This document shows, one piece after another, positions 1 to 6,937 of a DNA stretch of 19,956 bases. Source of the stretch: Deltaproteobacteria bacterium (GTDB taxonomy: Bacteria; Desulfobacterota; Desulfobacteria; Desulfobacterales; SURF-15). Every line of letters starts with the position of its first letter. Position 1 is the first letter of the stretch. Below the pieces are notes generated by a model. The model did not search any database. It saw only the letters and a list, made by a program, of their open reading frames with translations, and had not been told where the DNA came from. Position numbers and translations under genes: made by a program. Location: positions 1-19,956 of the forward strand of contig JAHEHB010000042.1 of the NCBI GenBank assembly GCA_024644775.1. Reading direction: 5' to 3'.

Positions 1-354
1 AGAAGCACCCCGGGCGTACACCCGATCGTCTTTTACGGCAGGTTCGAATGGAGGGTGTGACCAAAGATCTACAGGATCCACGGGCTGAACATCGAAATGC
101 CCGTAGAACATAACGGTTGGTTTTCCGGGCGCGTGCAACCATTCACCATACACGGCCGGGTGCCCCCCGGTTTCCAGAATCTGTATATTCTCCAAACCGG
201 CTGCCTTCAGACGGGTTGCGACCCAATCACCGGCACGTTTAACATCTTTTGCATGCTCGGATAAGGCTGAAATACTGGGGATGCAGAGAAATTCAAGCAT
301 CTCTTCCAAATATCGAGACTCGTGTTCTTTCAAATAGGCTTCCCAGGACGTCAT
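1..354 (-). CDS. M20-family metallopeptidase (dipeptidase), N-terminal part
   Basis: The 118 codons visible here run off the left edge of the window, so only the N-terminus is seen. The protein starts MTSWEAYLKEHESRYLEEML and carries the M20 metal-binding signature YGHFDVQP at residues 84-91 (His86 and Asp88 are the expected zinc ligands), followed by DLWSHPPFEP and YARGAS, as in M20 dipeptidases of the ArgE/DapE/CPG2 group. Family members are cytoplasmic di-zinc enzymes that hydrolyse dipeptides or N-acyl amino acids; substrate cannot be told from this fragment. The ATG is preceded on the minus strand by AAGGAGAG seven bases upstream, a good ribosome-binding site. The start overlaps the out-of-frame end of the ogt remnant upstream. 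Family assignment is firm, exact activity is not. Confidence 0.88.
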   Translation of the reverse strand, partial: MTSWEAYLKEHESRYLEEMLEFLCIPSISALSEHAKDVKRAGDWVATRLKAAGLENIQILETGGHPAVYGEWLHAPGKPTVMFYGHFDVQPVDPVDLWSHPPFEPAVKDDRVYARGAS

Positions 355-505
355 CTTCGTTCTCTCCTTTCCATTTTGATTTTTTAAAATTGACGCTCAA
401 AAGCGCGTCATCCGAAGCGATCAGTGTCAATGGGCCCACAGGACTTGGGATGGTTTTACATACCAGATCGGTATTCAAATGCCGGATTCTATTCATATCG
501 AACAT
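293..505 (-). pseudogene. ogt: Truncated ogt-like (O6-methylguanine-DNA methyltransferase) remnant
   Basis: A 70-codon frame with a strong ribosome-binding site (TGGAGGG) ahead of its ATG. Residues about 17-40 (CKTIPSPVGPLTLIASDDAL onward) look like the first beta strands of Ogt/MGMT proteins, whose N-terminal domain typically contains TPIGPLTLIAS-type sequence. Full-length proteins are about 160-180 residues and end with a PCHRV active site; none of that is present. After residue 50 the frame overlaps the M20 peptidase start and its sequence is just the other frame of that gene. I infer a deletion that fused the beginning of an alkyltransferase gene to the peptidase gene, leaving a translated but inactive leader. 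An alternative is a real small peptide coupled to peptidase translation. Confidence 0.55.
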
Positions 506-966
506 AACATACCCTCCAAATGGTTCGATAGTTGTTTTCGAATTCCATATAGCAACGATTCAGTGAAGTTTCAAATCCCATTTGGTATTTGTTTTTGGGT
601 GCCTGGAATTTCCATGATTCCGAAAAATAATCCAGACCTCGTTGAGTAGTTGACTGGTTGACTAGTTAAATTATATCAATCAATTCAGCATGTTAAGATT
701 TTGAAACACCAGGTGCCCAATTATTTAGCAAATATCGGATAAAACTATATTTGCAACCACTTAACCAGTCAACTAATCAACCAATTAACTATATCTGGAA
801 TTTAAGCGTATCCAAATAACGGCGTGTCTCATTGCTGTGGCCTGTGTGGTTCACAGTGAGTTGACTATGCGCCTTCTAAAGGCTATGTTTGGAGGGCCTA
901 ATTTAGGCAGTATTTACAGGATAATCAGGATAACAATCGATCCTTTACGATAAAGATACGACCGCC
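506..966. other. Non-coding spacer with palindromic repeat
   Basis: No convincing coding frame on either strand. The stretch is A+T rich and separates the divergent peptidase and FGE-like genes, so it must hold promoters for both. I could not pick a clear sigma-70 promoter. The only strong structure is the octamer inverted repeat at 641-789. A short motif, TTACAGGATAATCAGGATAA (917-936), precedes the plus-strand gene. Confidence 0.5.
641..789. repeat. Inverted repeat built of tandem 8-base units
   Basis: The left arm (641-672) consists of four octamers, GTTGAGTA, GTTGACTG, GTTGACTA and GTTAAATT. The right arm (758-789), read on the minus strand, consists of GTTAATTG, GTTGATTA, GTTGACTG and GTTAAGTG. 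The arms are therefore imperfect inverted copies of the same consensus GTTGAYTR separated by 85 bases. The left block faces the right block, so a transcript could fold into a long imperfect stem. It resembles a dispersed intergenic repeat rather than a terminator, as no T-tract follows. Confidence 0.6.
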
Positions 967-1917
967 ATGGCTGAAACGAACAGAAATACCGTATGTCCGG
1001 ATTGCGGAGAACCGATCCAAGATAACTGGAAATTCTGCCCGGCTTGCGAAAGATCCCTGCTGCCGCCGGTATGTCCCCGATGCAATGCACCGGTGAAGGA
1101 AAATTGGAAACGATGCCCGGAGTGTGGCGCCGGACTCGTCTGTAAGACATGCGGGCATCGCATTCCAAAAGGCTCTTCAAGCTGTCCCACATGTGAATCC
1201 GGTGAACCGGAGCCCGCTGAATCACAGAAAACAGTCACGGAGCCTGCGACCGGAATGGAATTTGTACATGTGCCGGCCGGAACGTTCATGATGGGCGATA
1301 CCTTTGATGAGGGTATTGACAACGAAAAACCGGTTCACAAAGTCTGGTTGGATGATTTTTATATTGCCAGATATCCGGTCACTCAAGCCCAGTGGCAATC
1401 GCTGATCCCGGATAATCCATCCCAGTTTCAAGGAGACATGCGGCCGGTTGAACAGGTTACTTTGGATGATGTTAAGACGTTTATTCGGAAATTGACGGAA
1501 TCAAATCATGAAAAGTTAAGACTTCAATTGCCCACCGAGGCCCAGTGGGAATACGCGGCCAGAAGCGGCGGTAAGGAAGAGATGTACGCCGGCGGTAATG
1601 TTGCTGACATCGTTGCATGGTTTGATGAAAACAGCAACGGTACGACTCACCCTGTAGGAACCAAGACACCCAATGGGCTCGGAATCTACGATATGAGCGG
1701 TAACGTTTGGGAATGGTGCATGGACCCCTTTCAGACAGATGCCTATCAGCGACATCAGCAGAAAAATCCTGTGTGCATAGATGGCGGTCCGGATTGGGTC
1801 ATTAGAGGTGGCAGTTGGAATATCGATGCCTGGAGCGTGCGCTGTGCCCGGCGGTTTAATTTTTCCGGTGACTATACTGCGCCCGGGCTGGGCTTTCGAT
1901 TGGTGATGATTCCTTAA
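967..1917 (+). CDS. Triple zinc-ribbon protein with FGE/SUMF1-like domain
   Basis: The 316-residue protein begins with three CxxC...CxxC zinc ribbons: Cys10/13/24/27, Cys36/39/50/53 and Cys59/62/73/76. A short acidic linker follows, then a formylglycine-generating-enzyme-like (SUMF1) domain at about 95-316, with the hallmarks MEFVHVPAGTFMMG, LPTEAQWEYAARSG, YDMSGNVWEW, IRGGSW and LGFRL. True FGEs oxidise a sulfatase cysteine using a paired cysteine site just after the GGS motif. Here that segment reads GGSWNIDAWSVRCARR, so both active-site cysteines are missing and only Cys293, matching the RCAAR cysteine, remains. Sulfatase activation is unlikely; a binding or scaffolding role is more probable. 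No signal peptide is seen, so it is cytoplasmic. No sulfatase lies nearby. The ATG has only a weak ribosome-binding site. Confidence 0.85.
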   Translation: MAETNRNTVCPDCGEPIQDNWKFCPACERSLLPPVCPRCNAPVKENWKRCPECGAGLVCKTCGHRIPKGSSSCPTCESGEPEPAESQKTVTEPATGMEFVHVPAGTFMMGDTFDEGIDNEKPVHKVWLDDFYIARYPVTQAQWQSLIPDNPSQFQGDMRPVEQVTLDDVKTFIRKLTESNHEKLRLQLPTEAQWEYAARSGGKEEMYAGGNVADIVAWFDENSNGTTHPVGTKTPNGLGIYDMSGNVWEWCMDPFQTDAYQRHQQKNPVCIDGGPDWVIRGGSWNIDAWSVRCARRFNFSGDYTAPGLGFRLVMIP

Positions 1918-1947
1918 ATCCGGACCCTTCATAAGGACGCACAACTC

Positions 1948-3036
1948 ATGTTCGAACGGGATACCCTAGCGCATCAAGTTTTAAAGAACTGTCATATCTC
2001 CGACGCCCGCTATGCAGGCCTCTATTCGATCTGCGGGTTGGCTCTGCGGCTCAGGGATCTCTATAAATGGGAAAAAGGATTAGCACCCTGGATCGAAAAA
2101 GATACCTCGGAAATTTCAGAATGGATTGGGGAAAAAGAAAGCGTTTGGGATGAATTATCCCAAAAAGATTTTGGTAAAATCGCAATTTCCGGATTTACAT
2201 ACGATCCGTTTGATGCCGGCGGTATCAATGCGGTAATAGAACCGCACGGATTGTTTTATGGGGCCGGATATGCTCACAGTTTAAAACCCACTTTTTTTCT
2301 TGCTGCCATCGAGGATAAAAAAGAAATTGACGGGCACCCGATCTATATGCTGGGTCACGAGCTTGCCCGGGATCTTTTCACCACCCCAGCCCTCTGTCAA
2401 GACGATTGCATCCTCATCCGAAAGGAATCTGCGACCCTATTTCTTTGGGACAAAATATTTTTTATAAAAAAATCAGGACGTGACGCTCTAAAATTTGCGC
2501 TGAAAATCTACGGATTGAAGGAATCGTATCCAAACGCATTGCACGGTAAGTTAGAAAAGGTCGTTGCAGCTGAAATCGATACCTATATATATCATGAGCT
2601 GGGGGAAATAAAAGATACCATTTTCGATCGAACACTTTGGCAGGAAATGATTGCGGCATATCCACGGACACCCATTGAGTTATTGGTGCGAGCGGTCAAA
2701 GATCTCCTTGCAGATACCAACGAACATGGTACACTTAAAAACATCGTTAAAAATCATAAAACCGCGTCACTCGCTTTATACGTGGCATTTCTCGATGGAT
2801 TTTTAAAGATACTGTTCCCCGAACTGCCGAAGGCATTCAAAGCATTTACGAACACGCGGAATTGGGATGTTGTCGAGCAGGCAGTTTTAAGCGGTTATGA
2901 AACCGCTACGCATTATGCAAACGCAATTTCCAAGATCTACACATCGGGTAAAGAAAAAAACGACATGGATTGGACAAAAAATGAGATTGAAAAGCGTTTT
3001 TTGGTGCCTTTGGGCATTACCAAAGACACTTCGTGA
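1948..3036 (+). CDS. Conserved-looking hypothetical protein, 362 aa
   Basis: I do not assign a function. The protein is soluble, with no signal peptide and no clear membrane helix. Its N-terminus (residues 15-60) is rich in aromatic and charged residues and includes YSICGLALRLRDLYKWEKGL; a YDPFDAGGINAVIEPHGLFY segment follows near 85-104, then HELARDLF and CQDDCILIRKE near 135-160. The second half is helical with Lys/Glu-rich stretches. HELAR is not a zincin HExxH site. From memory it resembles a family annotated only as Sfum_1244-like in deltaproteobacteria; this is a recollection, not a search result. The gene starts 30 nt after the FGE-like gene, with AAGGA about 12 nt before the ATG, so the two are probably cotranscribed. 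Codon usage and length make it a secure gene. Confidence 0.8.
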   Translation: MFERDTLAHQVLKNCHISDARYAGLYSICGLALRLRDLYKWEKGLAPWIEKDTSEISEWIGEKESVWDELSQKDFGKIAISGFTYDPFDAGGINAVIEPHGLFYGAGYAHSLKPTFFLAAIEDKKEIDGHPIYMLGHELARDLFTTPALCQDDCILIRKESATLFLWDKIFFIKKSGRDALKFALKIYGLKESYPNALHGKLEKVVAAEIDTYIYHELGEIKDTIFDRTLWQEMIAAYPRTPIELLVRAVKDLLADTNEHGTLKNIVKNHKTASLALYVAFLDGFLKILFPELPKAFKAFTNTRNWDVVEQAVLSGYETATHYANAISKIYTSGKEKNDMDWTKNEIEKRFLVPLGITKDTS

Positions 3037-3082
3037 AAAAGTGACTAAAGTGAGCTAAAATTACTAAAAAGGAGGAATTAAG

Positions 3083-3394
3083 ATGTTTAGAGTCGCTGTT
3101 ATGTATCCGAACGAAGAAGGAGCAAAATTTGACCATCACTATTATAAGAATACGCACATGACAATAGTGGAAGAGCACCTCAAACAATTTGGGCTGATAA
3201 AAACCGAAGTAGACAAGGGAGTTTCCGGTGGAGGCGATCAGCCGGCACCCTATATTGGCATCGGGTATCTCTTTTTTGAATCCAGAGAAGCTTATGATGA
3301 AGGAATGGTTGAAAAAGGTGCCCTTTTACGCGGTGATATCCCAAATTTCACGAACGTAACTCCCATTCGGCAAATCAGCGAAGTGCTATCGTAA
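3083..3394 (+). CDS. EthD-family small protein
   Basis: The 103-residue protein matches the EthD fold (dimeric alpha-beta barrel): MFRVAVMYPNEEGAKFDHHY at the start, YYKNTHMTIVEEHL at about 20-33, PYIGIGYLFFES in the middle and DIPNFTNVTPIRQISEV at the end. These are the classic conserved blocks of the family. EthD was first found next to an ether-degrading cytochrome P450 and its members are often of unknown role; some related dimeric barrels are enzymes or oxygenase partners. No partner enzyme lies beside it here. An excellent ribosome-binding site (AAAGGAGG) lies 8 nt upstream of the ATG. It follows the 362-residue protein by 46 nt in the same direction and may be in its transcript. Confidence 0.85.
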   Translation: MFRVAVMYPNEEGAKFDHHYYKNTHMTIVEEHLKQFGLIKTEVDKGVSGGGDQPAPYIGIGYLFFESREAYDEGMVEKGALLRGDIPNFTNVTPIRQISEVLS

Positions 3395-3459
3395 TCAACA
3401 ATCGCCCCCTTTCAGCAGGGTCAAAGCATTTGGAAAATCGCTGACTTTCAATAGCGTAT

Positions 3460-3804
3460 TTATCGACCGGGTACAATAATTCGAGAATCGTTCTCTTGCT
3501 TTAGTTGCTTGGCCTCTTCTATCAGCCGTTCCATGGCGGCGTCCATTGCCTCGGGAAATCGCTTTACCGCTTGCTGAAGATCTTTTGCCTGAATAAGGTT
3601 TTGGATAGGCACCGCACCATTGGGAGTTACAAGCGTCGTTTGCCCAACGAAAACGGTCTTGCGGGTTTTGTCCAATGAGCCGTCCGGTTTCACAGGAGTC
3701 AGACGCTTAATGGAACAGGCCTTTAGGTCGGTAAAGTTTTCCTCTTGATAGAGATTGCTTCTATCTACACTAAAATCTATCGATTCATTCACTTCGTTTG
3801 GCAT
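3460..3804 (-). CDS. Hypothetical protein, 114 aa
   Basis: Not recognised. I chose the ATG at 3804, giving MPNEVNESIDFSVDRSNLYQ, because AGAGAGG lies at the right distance before it; an earlier in-frame ATG at 3828 lacks such a site. The protein has a Lys/Arg-rich centre (KRLTPVKPDGSLDKTRKTVF), then VGQTTLVTPNGAVPIQNLIQ, and ends in an amphipathic helix (residues 75-105, KDLQQAVKRFPEAMDAAMER and onward) that could mediate oligomerisation. No signal peptide, membrane helix or metal site. It is convergent with the EthD gene and stands alone. A perfect dyad (3837-3867) lies just upstream and might act as its operator. Confidence 0.7.
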   Translation of the reverse strand: MPNEVNESIDFSVDRSNLYQEENFTDLKACSIKRLTPVKPDGSLDKTRKTVFVGQTTLVTPNGAVPIQNLIQAKDLQQAVKRFPEAMDAAMERLIEEAKQLKQENDSRIIVPGR

Positions 3805-3836
3805 GGAATTATCCTCTCTTTGAATCACACCTCTTA

Positions 3837-3867
3837 CTGCAGCGGGTTTGTGTCGGATGCGCTGCAG
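3837..3867. promoter_or_regulatory. Perfect dyad upstream of the 114-aa gene
   Basis: CTGCAGCG (3837-3844) and CGCTGCAG (3860-3867) are exact inverted repeats with a 15-base spacer, 33 bases upstream of the minus-strand ATG. The right half extends to the self-complementary CGCTGCAGCG (3860-3869). The position suits an operator or a 5' leader hairpin. It could instead be the terminator of nothing visible, as no T-run follows. Confidence 0.35.
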
Positions 3868-4000
3868 CGTAACAGATCGAAGGTATTAACGCAACGAATT
3901 CAGTACCTAAATTGACTTAGGCAGTAGTCAGAGTGTTTTTTGTTACAGACGCCCAGAAATCTCGGAAACGAATGAGCTTCCCGACTGCTCAACTAACTAG

Positions 4001-4131
4001 ATCCAGAAATGGCTAATTTCCGCAATATCGGCGTTGGGCTCCGAATTTTAATCCTCAAAATACTCAATGTATTCCTGTGGTTAAAATTCTCACTCACCTT
4101 GATCTTGCAGAAATTTTCTCATCCCTGGACG
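4001..4131 (+). repeat. Dispersed palindromic repeat, copy 1
   Basis: Bases 4001-4072 are the same as 19679-19750 except for one base (T versus C within GAATTTNAATCC). The copies also share CCTTGATCTTGCA (4098-4110) and CTCATCCCTGGACG (4118-4131) at the distal end. Between those blocks copy 1 is shorter than copy 2. The element starts with TCCAG and ends with CTGGA, a 5-base terminal inverted repeat, and contains small internal stems such as GAAAT/ATTTC (4006-4020). No coding capacity; best read as a MITE- or REP-like dispersed repeat. Confidence 0.75.
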
Positions 4132-4135
4132 GACA

Positions 4136-4348
4136 CTAACTATAATCTATATATTTTTTGTAGCTGCCGCAAATCGCTTCTATTTCTCTGTTGACTTCTG
4201 AATCAACGGTATAATATTCCAATTTAAACATTCGAGCCATTTTATTGAAGGCGCATTCAAAGAAAATCGGCTCTGTTTCTTTTAGCGTTTCTTGTGGTTG
4301 ACCTGGCAAAATCTCTATCCGAATGCTCCGTGTTGATGAATGATTCAA
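4136..4348 (-). CDS. Doubtful small ORF, 70 aa
   Basis: A 70-codon frame opening with TTG and lacking an obvious ribosome-binding site. The deduced peptide (central part FFECAFNKMARMFKLEYYTV, end GSYKKYIDYS) has a protein-like mix of hydrophobic and charged residues, but I recognise no family. Its stop lies right beside the repeat copy 1, so it may be the remains of a gene cut by the repeat or by deletion. It may equally be chance. Confidence 0.25.
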   Translation of the reverse strand: MNHSSTRSIRIEILPGQPQETLKETEPIFFECAFNKMARMFKLEYYTVDSEVNREIEAICGSYKKYIDYS

Positions 4349-4393
4349 GATGTGATGAATACGTCCCCGTTATTTTAGAACGTTAATCTTAAA

Positions 4394-4410
4394 GAACACA
4401 GGAGGTGTTC
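4394..4410 (+). promoter_or_regulatory. Hairpin enclosing the Shine-Dalgarno of the HtrA-like gene
   Basis: GAACAC (4394-4399) and GTGTTC (4405-4410) are perfect inverted repeats with AGGAG as the loop, directly before the ATG at 4412. The Shine-Dalgarno AGGAGGTG (4400-4407) is split between loop and stem. Such a stem could modulate translation, though six base pairs is marginal. Confidence 0.4.
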
Positions 4411-4411
4411 A

Positions 4412-5413
4412 ATGAAAAAGAGAGAATTGCCGATTATCATCGCCGCTACACTATTTTTCTATCTATCGGTTAACGCGGAGCAAAAAAGCAATGAGGTTCT
4501 CAAAACAATCGTAGAGATACGTGCGACCATTCCAGCAGATGCTCGTACCTCACGTGCCCTTGGTACGGAAAGAGAAGGGCATGGCATTGTTATCGACTCA
4601 GACGGCCACATACTCACGATTGGCTATTTAATTATAGAGGCTGAAACCATTCAGGTCATAACAGCAGATGGACAATCTTTTGACGCACACTATGTGGGCT
4701 ATGACCATAGTTCCGGTTTGGGGGTTTTACGAGCAAACATGCCTCTTGGCGTTACTCCCATCGAGCTGGGACAGTCATCTGAAATAAAAGAGGGTGAGCC
4801 GATTCTGGTTGCCGGCCATGGGGGCCCACAGGCAGTCCAGGGTGCCCGGGTGGTATCTAGACAGGAGTTTGCCGGCTACTGGGAGTATCTTTTAGAAGAT
4901 GCAATTTTTACCTCGCCACCCTATGCAAATTTCGGAGGAGCTGCCCTTATTGGGCTTGATGGAAAACTGCTGGGCATTGGATCTCTATACACCCAGGTGG
5001 CGGTTCCGGATGTTGGTTCACTACCCTGCAATATGTTTGTTCCCGTTGACTTACTGAAGCCCATTCTTACGGATATGATTGAAACCGGTCGATCCAAGAA
5101 CCCGCCAAAACCCTGGTTAGGTATCTATACACAAGAGACGCATGGGCGCGTTTTCATACTTCGGGTTACATCCGAAGGTCCGGCAGAAACTGCCGGACTC
5201 CAAGCCGGTGATATCGTTCTCAAAGTAAACCAAAAACCTGTCATTGGCCTTGCCGATTTTTATCGCAAGGTCTGGGCTCTTGGCAAAGCAGGTGTCAATG
5301 TCCCATTAAGCGTTCTTCGTGAAACTCAGATTCGGGATGTCGTCATCCAATCCTCAGACAGATATCAATACCTGAAACTACATTCCCAAAGATTAGGGAA
5401 AGGCACGATTTGA
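4412..5413 (+). CDS. HtrA/DegP-like protein, catalytically dead, with PDZ domain
   Basis: The 333-residue protein has an N-terminal signal peptide or anchor (residues 1-22, ending near VNA), a trypsin-like domain (about 30-225) and a C-terminal PDZ domain (about 232-313; PPKPWLGIYT, GPAETAGLQAGDIVLKVNQK). The fold is that of S1C (HtrA) proteases: GHGIVIDSDGHILT corresponds to the GSGFVID-GYILT block. All three catalytic positions are changed: His of TNAHVV is Tyr72 in TIGYLI, Asp of DLAVL is Gly102 in GLGVL, and Ser of GNSGGP is Phe174 in ANFGGA. It is therefore a predicted pseudoprotease, probably a periplasmic substrate-binding or chaperone-like protein. The frame is intact, which argues for selection. 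An excellent Shine-Dalgarno sits within a small hairpin. Confidence 0.85.
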   Translation: MKKRELPIIIAATLFFYLSVNAEQKSNEVLKTIVEIRATIPADARTSRALGTEREGHGIVIDSDGHILTIGYLIIEAETIQVITADGQSFDAHYVGYDHSSGLGVLRANMPLGVTPIELGQSSEIKEGEPILVAGHGGPQAVQGARVVSRQEFAGYWEYLLEDAIFTSPPYANFGGAALIGLDGKLLGIGSLYTQVAVPDVGSLPCNMFVPVDLLKPILTDMIETGRSKNPPKPWLGIYTQETHGRVFILRVTSEGPAETAGLQAGDIVLKVNQKPVIGLADFYRKVWALGKAGVNVPLSVLRETQIRDVVIQSSDRYQYLKLHSQRLGKGTI

Positions 5414-5562
5414 AGGCGTATCACAATTTATTATGACCCTGTGTATAATAAGACAGTGTTATGGTATGGTAGCCCTCAACACGTTATTCCGGATATTTAC
5501 TGAAACGTTCGGACGGGTCCTCTTATTAATTTGTCCAGTTACTTGAGAAAAGGAGGCATTAA

Positions 5563-6246
5563 ATGGCCCTAAAAATCACCTGGTATAGTCACGCTTGTTT
5601 TCTGATCGAAACCGAAACAGCGAAGATTCTAATCGATCCATTCATTACCGGAAACGCTTTGGCACCGATTAAAGCCGATAACATCGAAACAAACTACATC
5701 TTAGTTTCACACGGTCACGGCGACCATATAGGAGATACCGTCGGCATTGCCAAACGAACCGGCGCAACGGTCATATCGAACTTTGAAATACATAACTGGC
5801 TGGTCAACCAAGGAGTGGAAACAGTTCATCCGCAACATATCGGCGGTGGATTTGATTACCCATGGGGGCGGGTCAAGTTAACGATCGCCCAACACGGATC
5901 CGCGCTGCCGGACGGCAGCTACGGCGGCAATCCGTGCGGATTTTTGCTCTATATCCAGGACAAAAAGATTTACCACGCCTGTGATACAGGTCTTTTTTAC
6001 GACATGAAGCTTATCGGAGAAGAGGGTATCGACCTTGCGATTCTGCCCATTGGAGACAATTTCACCATGGGCCCTGACGATGCACTACGAGCGGTGAAAT
6101 TAATCGAGCCGACCCAGGTGGTACCGATTCACTACGACACGTTTGACGTTATCAAACAAGATCCCCACGTCTGGGCTGAAAGGATTAAAAAAGAAACGTC
6201 GGTTAAAGCTACGGTTATGGAGCCAGGGAGTTCCCTTGAGCTTTAG
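5563..6246 (+). CDS. UPF0173 metal-dependent hydrolase (metallo-beta-lactamase fold)
   Basis: The 227-residue protein has the length and blocks of the UPF0173 family: MALKITWYSHACFLIETETA, LIDPFITGNALAP, the metal motif VSHGHGDHIGD (His50, His52, Asp54, His55), GGFDYPWGRVKLTIAQHGSA, GFLL, HACDTGLFYDM, ILPIGDNFTMGPDDA and VPIHYDTF. These are di-metal hydrolases of unknown substrate in the cytoplasm. A strong ribosome-binding site (AAAGGAGG) lies 7 nt upstream. It lies 149 nt after the HtrA-like gene, with a TATAAT sequence at 5444-5449 between them, so it may have its own promoter. A hairpin follows the stop. Confidence 0.92.
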   Translation: MALKITWYSHACFLIETETAKILIDPFITGNALAPIKADNIETNYILVSHGHGDHIGDTVGIAKRTGATVISNFEIHNWLVNQGVETVHPQHIGGGFDYPWGRVKLTIAQHGSALPDGSYGGNPCGFLLYIQDKKIYHACDTGLFYDMKLIGEEGIDLAILPIGDNFTMGPDDALRAVKLIEPTQVVPIHYDTFDVIKQDPHVWAERIKKETSVKATVMEPGSSLEL

Positions 6247-6277
6247 TGATCGTGGCTTTGCCACAAAACTCATAATA

Positions 6278-6323
6278 AAACTTGTCTGGGCAAGACCTTC
6301 AAGGTCTTGCCCAAATAAGTTTT
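6278..6323 (+). terminator. Long hairpin after the UPF0173 gene
   Basis: GGGCAAGACC (6288-6297) and GGTCTTGCCC (6303-6312) form a perfect 10-bp stem with loop TTCAA. After a small internal loop, AAAACTT (6278-6284) pairs with AAGTTTT (6317-6323). The outermost TTTT is the only T-run, so termination may be weak. The site lies between convergent genes and could serve both. Confidence 0.55.
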
Positions 6324-6457
6324 GTGCTGTTTGAGTCAGGTAAAAATTTCAGGATAAACAATAGATGTTGATGAGGCGCTGCTGATCAAGACCCCAGAGC
6401 CTCTAAAACATGTCAATCCTGGTATCTTTTTGAAATTATTAATAAAATTTTAGTCCA

Positions 6458-6655
6458 TTAATTTTCTTCCCAATGAATGCATTCCACCGGACAGGATTCA
6501 ATTGATTCCTCGATGCAATCTTCAGGCCCCCCCTCGGGAAGAATCACCTCTGCTTTACCTTCATCTTCGTTAAAGGCAAACACTTCGGAACACAGTTCCA
6601 CACAGGTTTCACAACCGGTGCATTCTTCAGCATCAATTACAACACGTTTTGCCAT
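6458..6655 (-). CDS. Monocluster 4Fe-4S ferredoxin
   Basis: The 65-residue protein carries the motif CTGCETC (Cys12, Cys15, Cys18) and Cys55 before Pro, the four ligands of a single [4Fe-4S] cluster as in Desulfovibrio ferredoxins. Cys22 and Cys47 sit where D. gigas ferredoxin II has its non-ligand cysteine pair, so they may form a disulfide. Cys59 in CPVECIHW is extra. It is a cytoplasmic low-potential electron carrier, very acidic. A good ribosome-binding site (GAAGGAG) precedes the ATG. It is transcribed away from the copper island; the 282-base gap holds promoters for both directions. The partner enzyme is not visible in the window. Confidence 0.93.
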   Translation of the reverse strand: MAKRVVIDAEECTGCETCVELCSEVFAFNEDEGKAEVILPEGGPEDCIEESIESCPVECIHWEEN

Positions 6656-6692
6656 TTTAAGTACTCCTTCGTTTAAATGTTCTTGTAGATTC

Positions 6693-6707
6693 CGATAGCC
6701 CCTATCG
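6693..6707 (-). promoter_or_regulatory. Small hairpin in the ferredoxin leader
   Basis: CGATAG (6693-6698) and CTATCG (6702-6707) are exact inverted repeats separated by three bases, 38 bases upstream of the ferredoxin ATG. It could be an operator half-site pair or a leader hairpin. No supporting evidence beyond symmetry. Confidence 0.3.
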
Positions 6708-6864
6708 CACTCATTTTAAAAAAAAACAAGAGTTTGTTGGATTTTAGCGAAACAATATTCATTTTGTCTGGTAGCACAAATTTTTCGGGTCTTTATCAGA
6801 TAAAATCATTATTAGAAATGGCTGGTTTTTTCAAAAAATTCAAGCGATTATTTATCCTTATCGT

Positions 6865-6892
6865 TTGACAACATTAAATCCGTTACTAAACT
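6865..6892 (+). promoter_or_regulatory. Candidate sigma-70 promoter of the copper island
   Basis: A perfect -35 hexamer TTGACA (6865-6870) is followed after 16 bases by TAAACT (6887-6892), a 4 of 6 match to the -10 box. Transcription would begin near 6899, about 39 bases ahead of the HMA-protein ATG at 6938. I saw no symmetric CueR- or CsoR-type operator that I could defend, and no regulator gene is nearby. Confidence 0.5.
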
Positions 6893-6937
6893 GTTATTGA
6901 GTATTTTTATTAACCGTAAATAAAGGAAATCAAAAAA

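Larger units (their letters stand above)
3805..4411. other. Mostly non-coding spacer
   Basis: About 600 bases between the 114-aa gene and the HtrA-like gene. It holds the dyad at 3837-3867, copy 1 of the dispersed repeat (4001-4131), a doubtful minus-strand small frame (4136-4348), and the Shine-Dalgarno hairpin of the downstream gene. Nothing else is visible. Confidence 0.5.

Noticed and set aside
641..789. CRISPR array
   Set aside because: Units are only 8 bases, contiguous without spacers, and inverted between blocks; no cas genes.
4009..4194. Plus-strand open frame of 61 codons within repeat copy 1
   Set aside because: It is read from the dispersed repeat, which opens a similar frame at copy 2 with a different continuation; no ribosome site.
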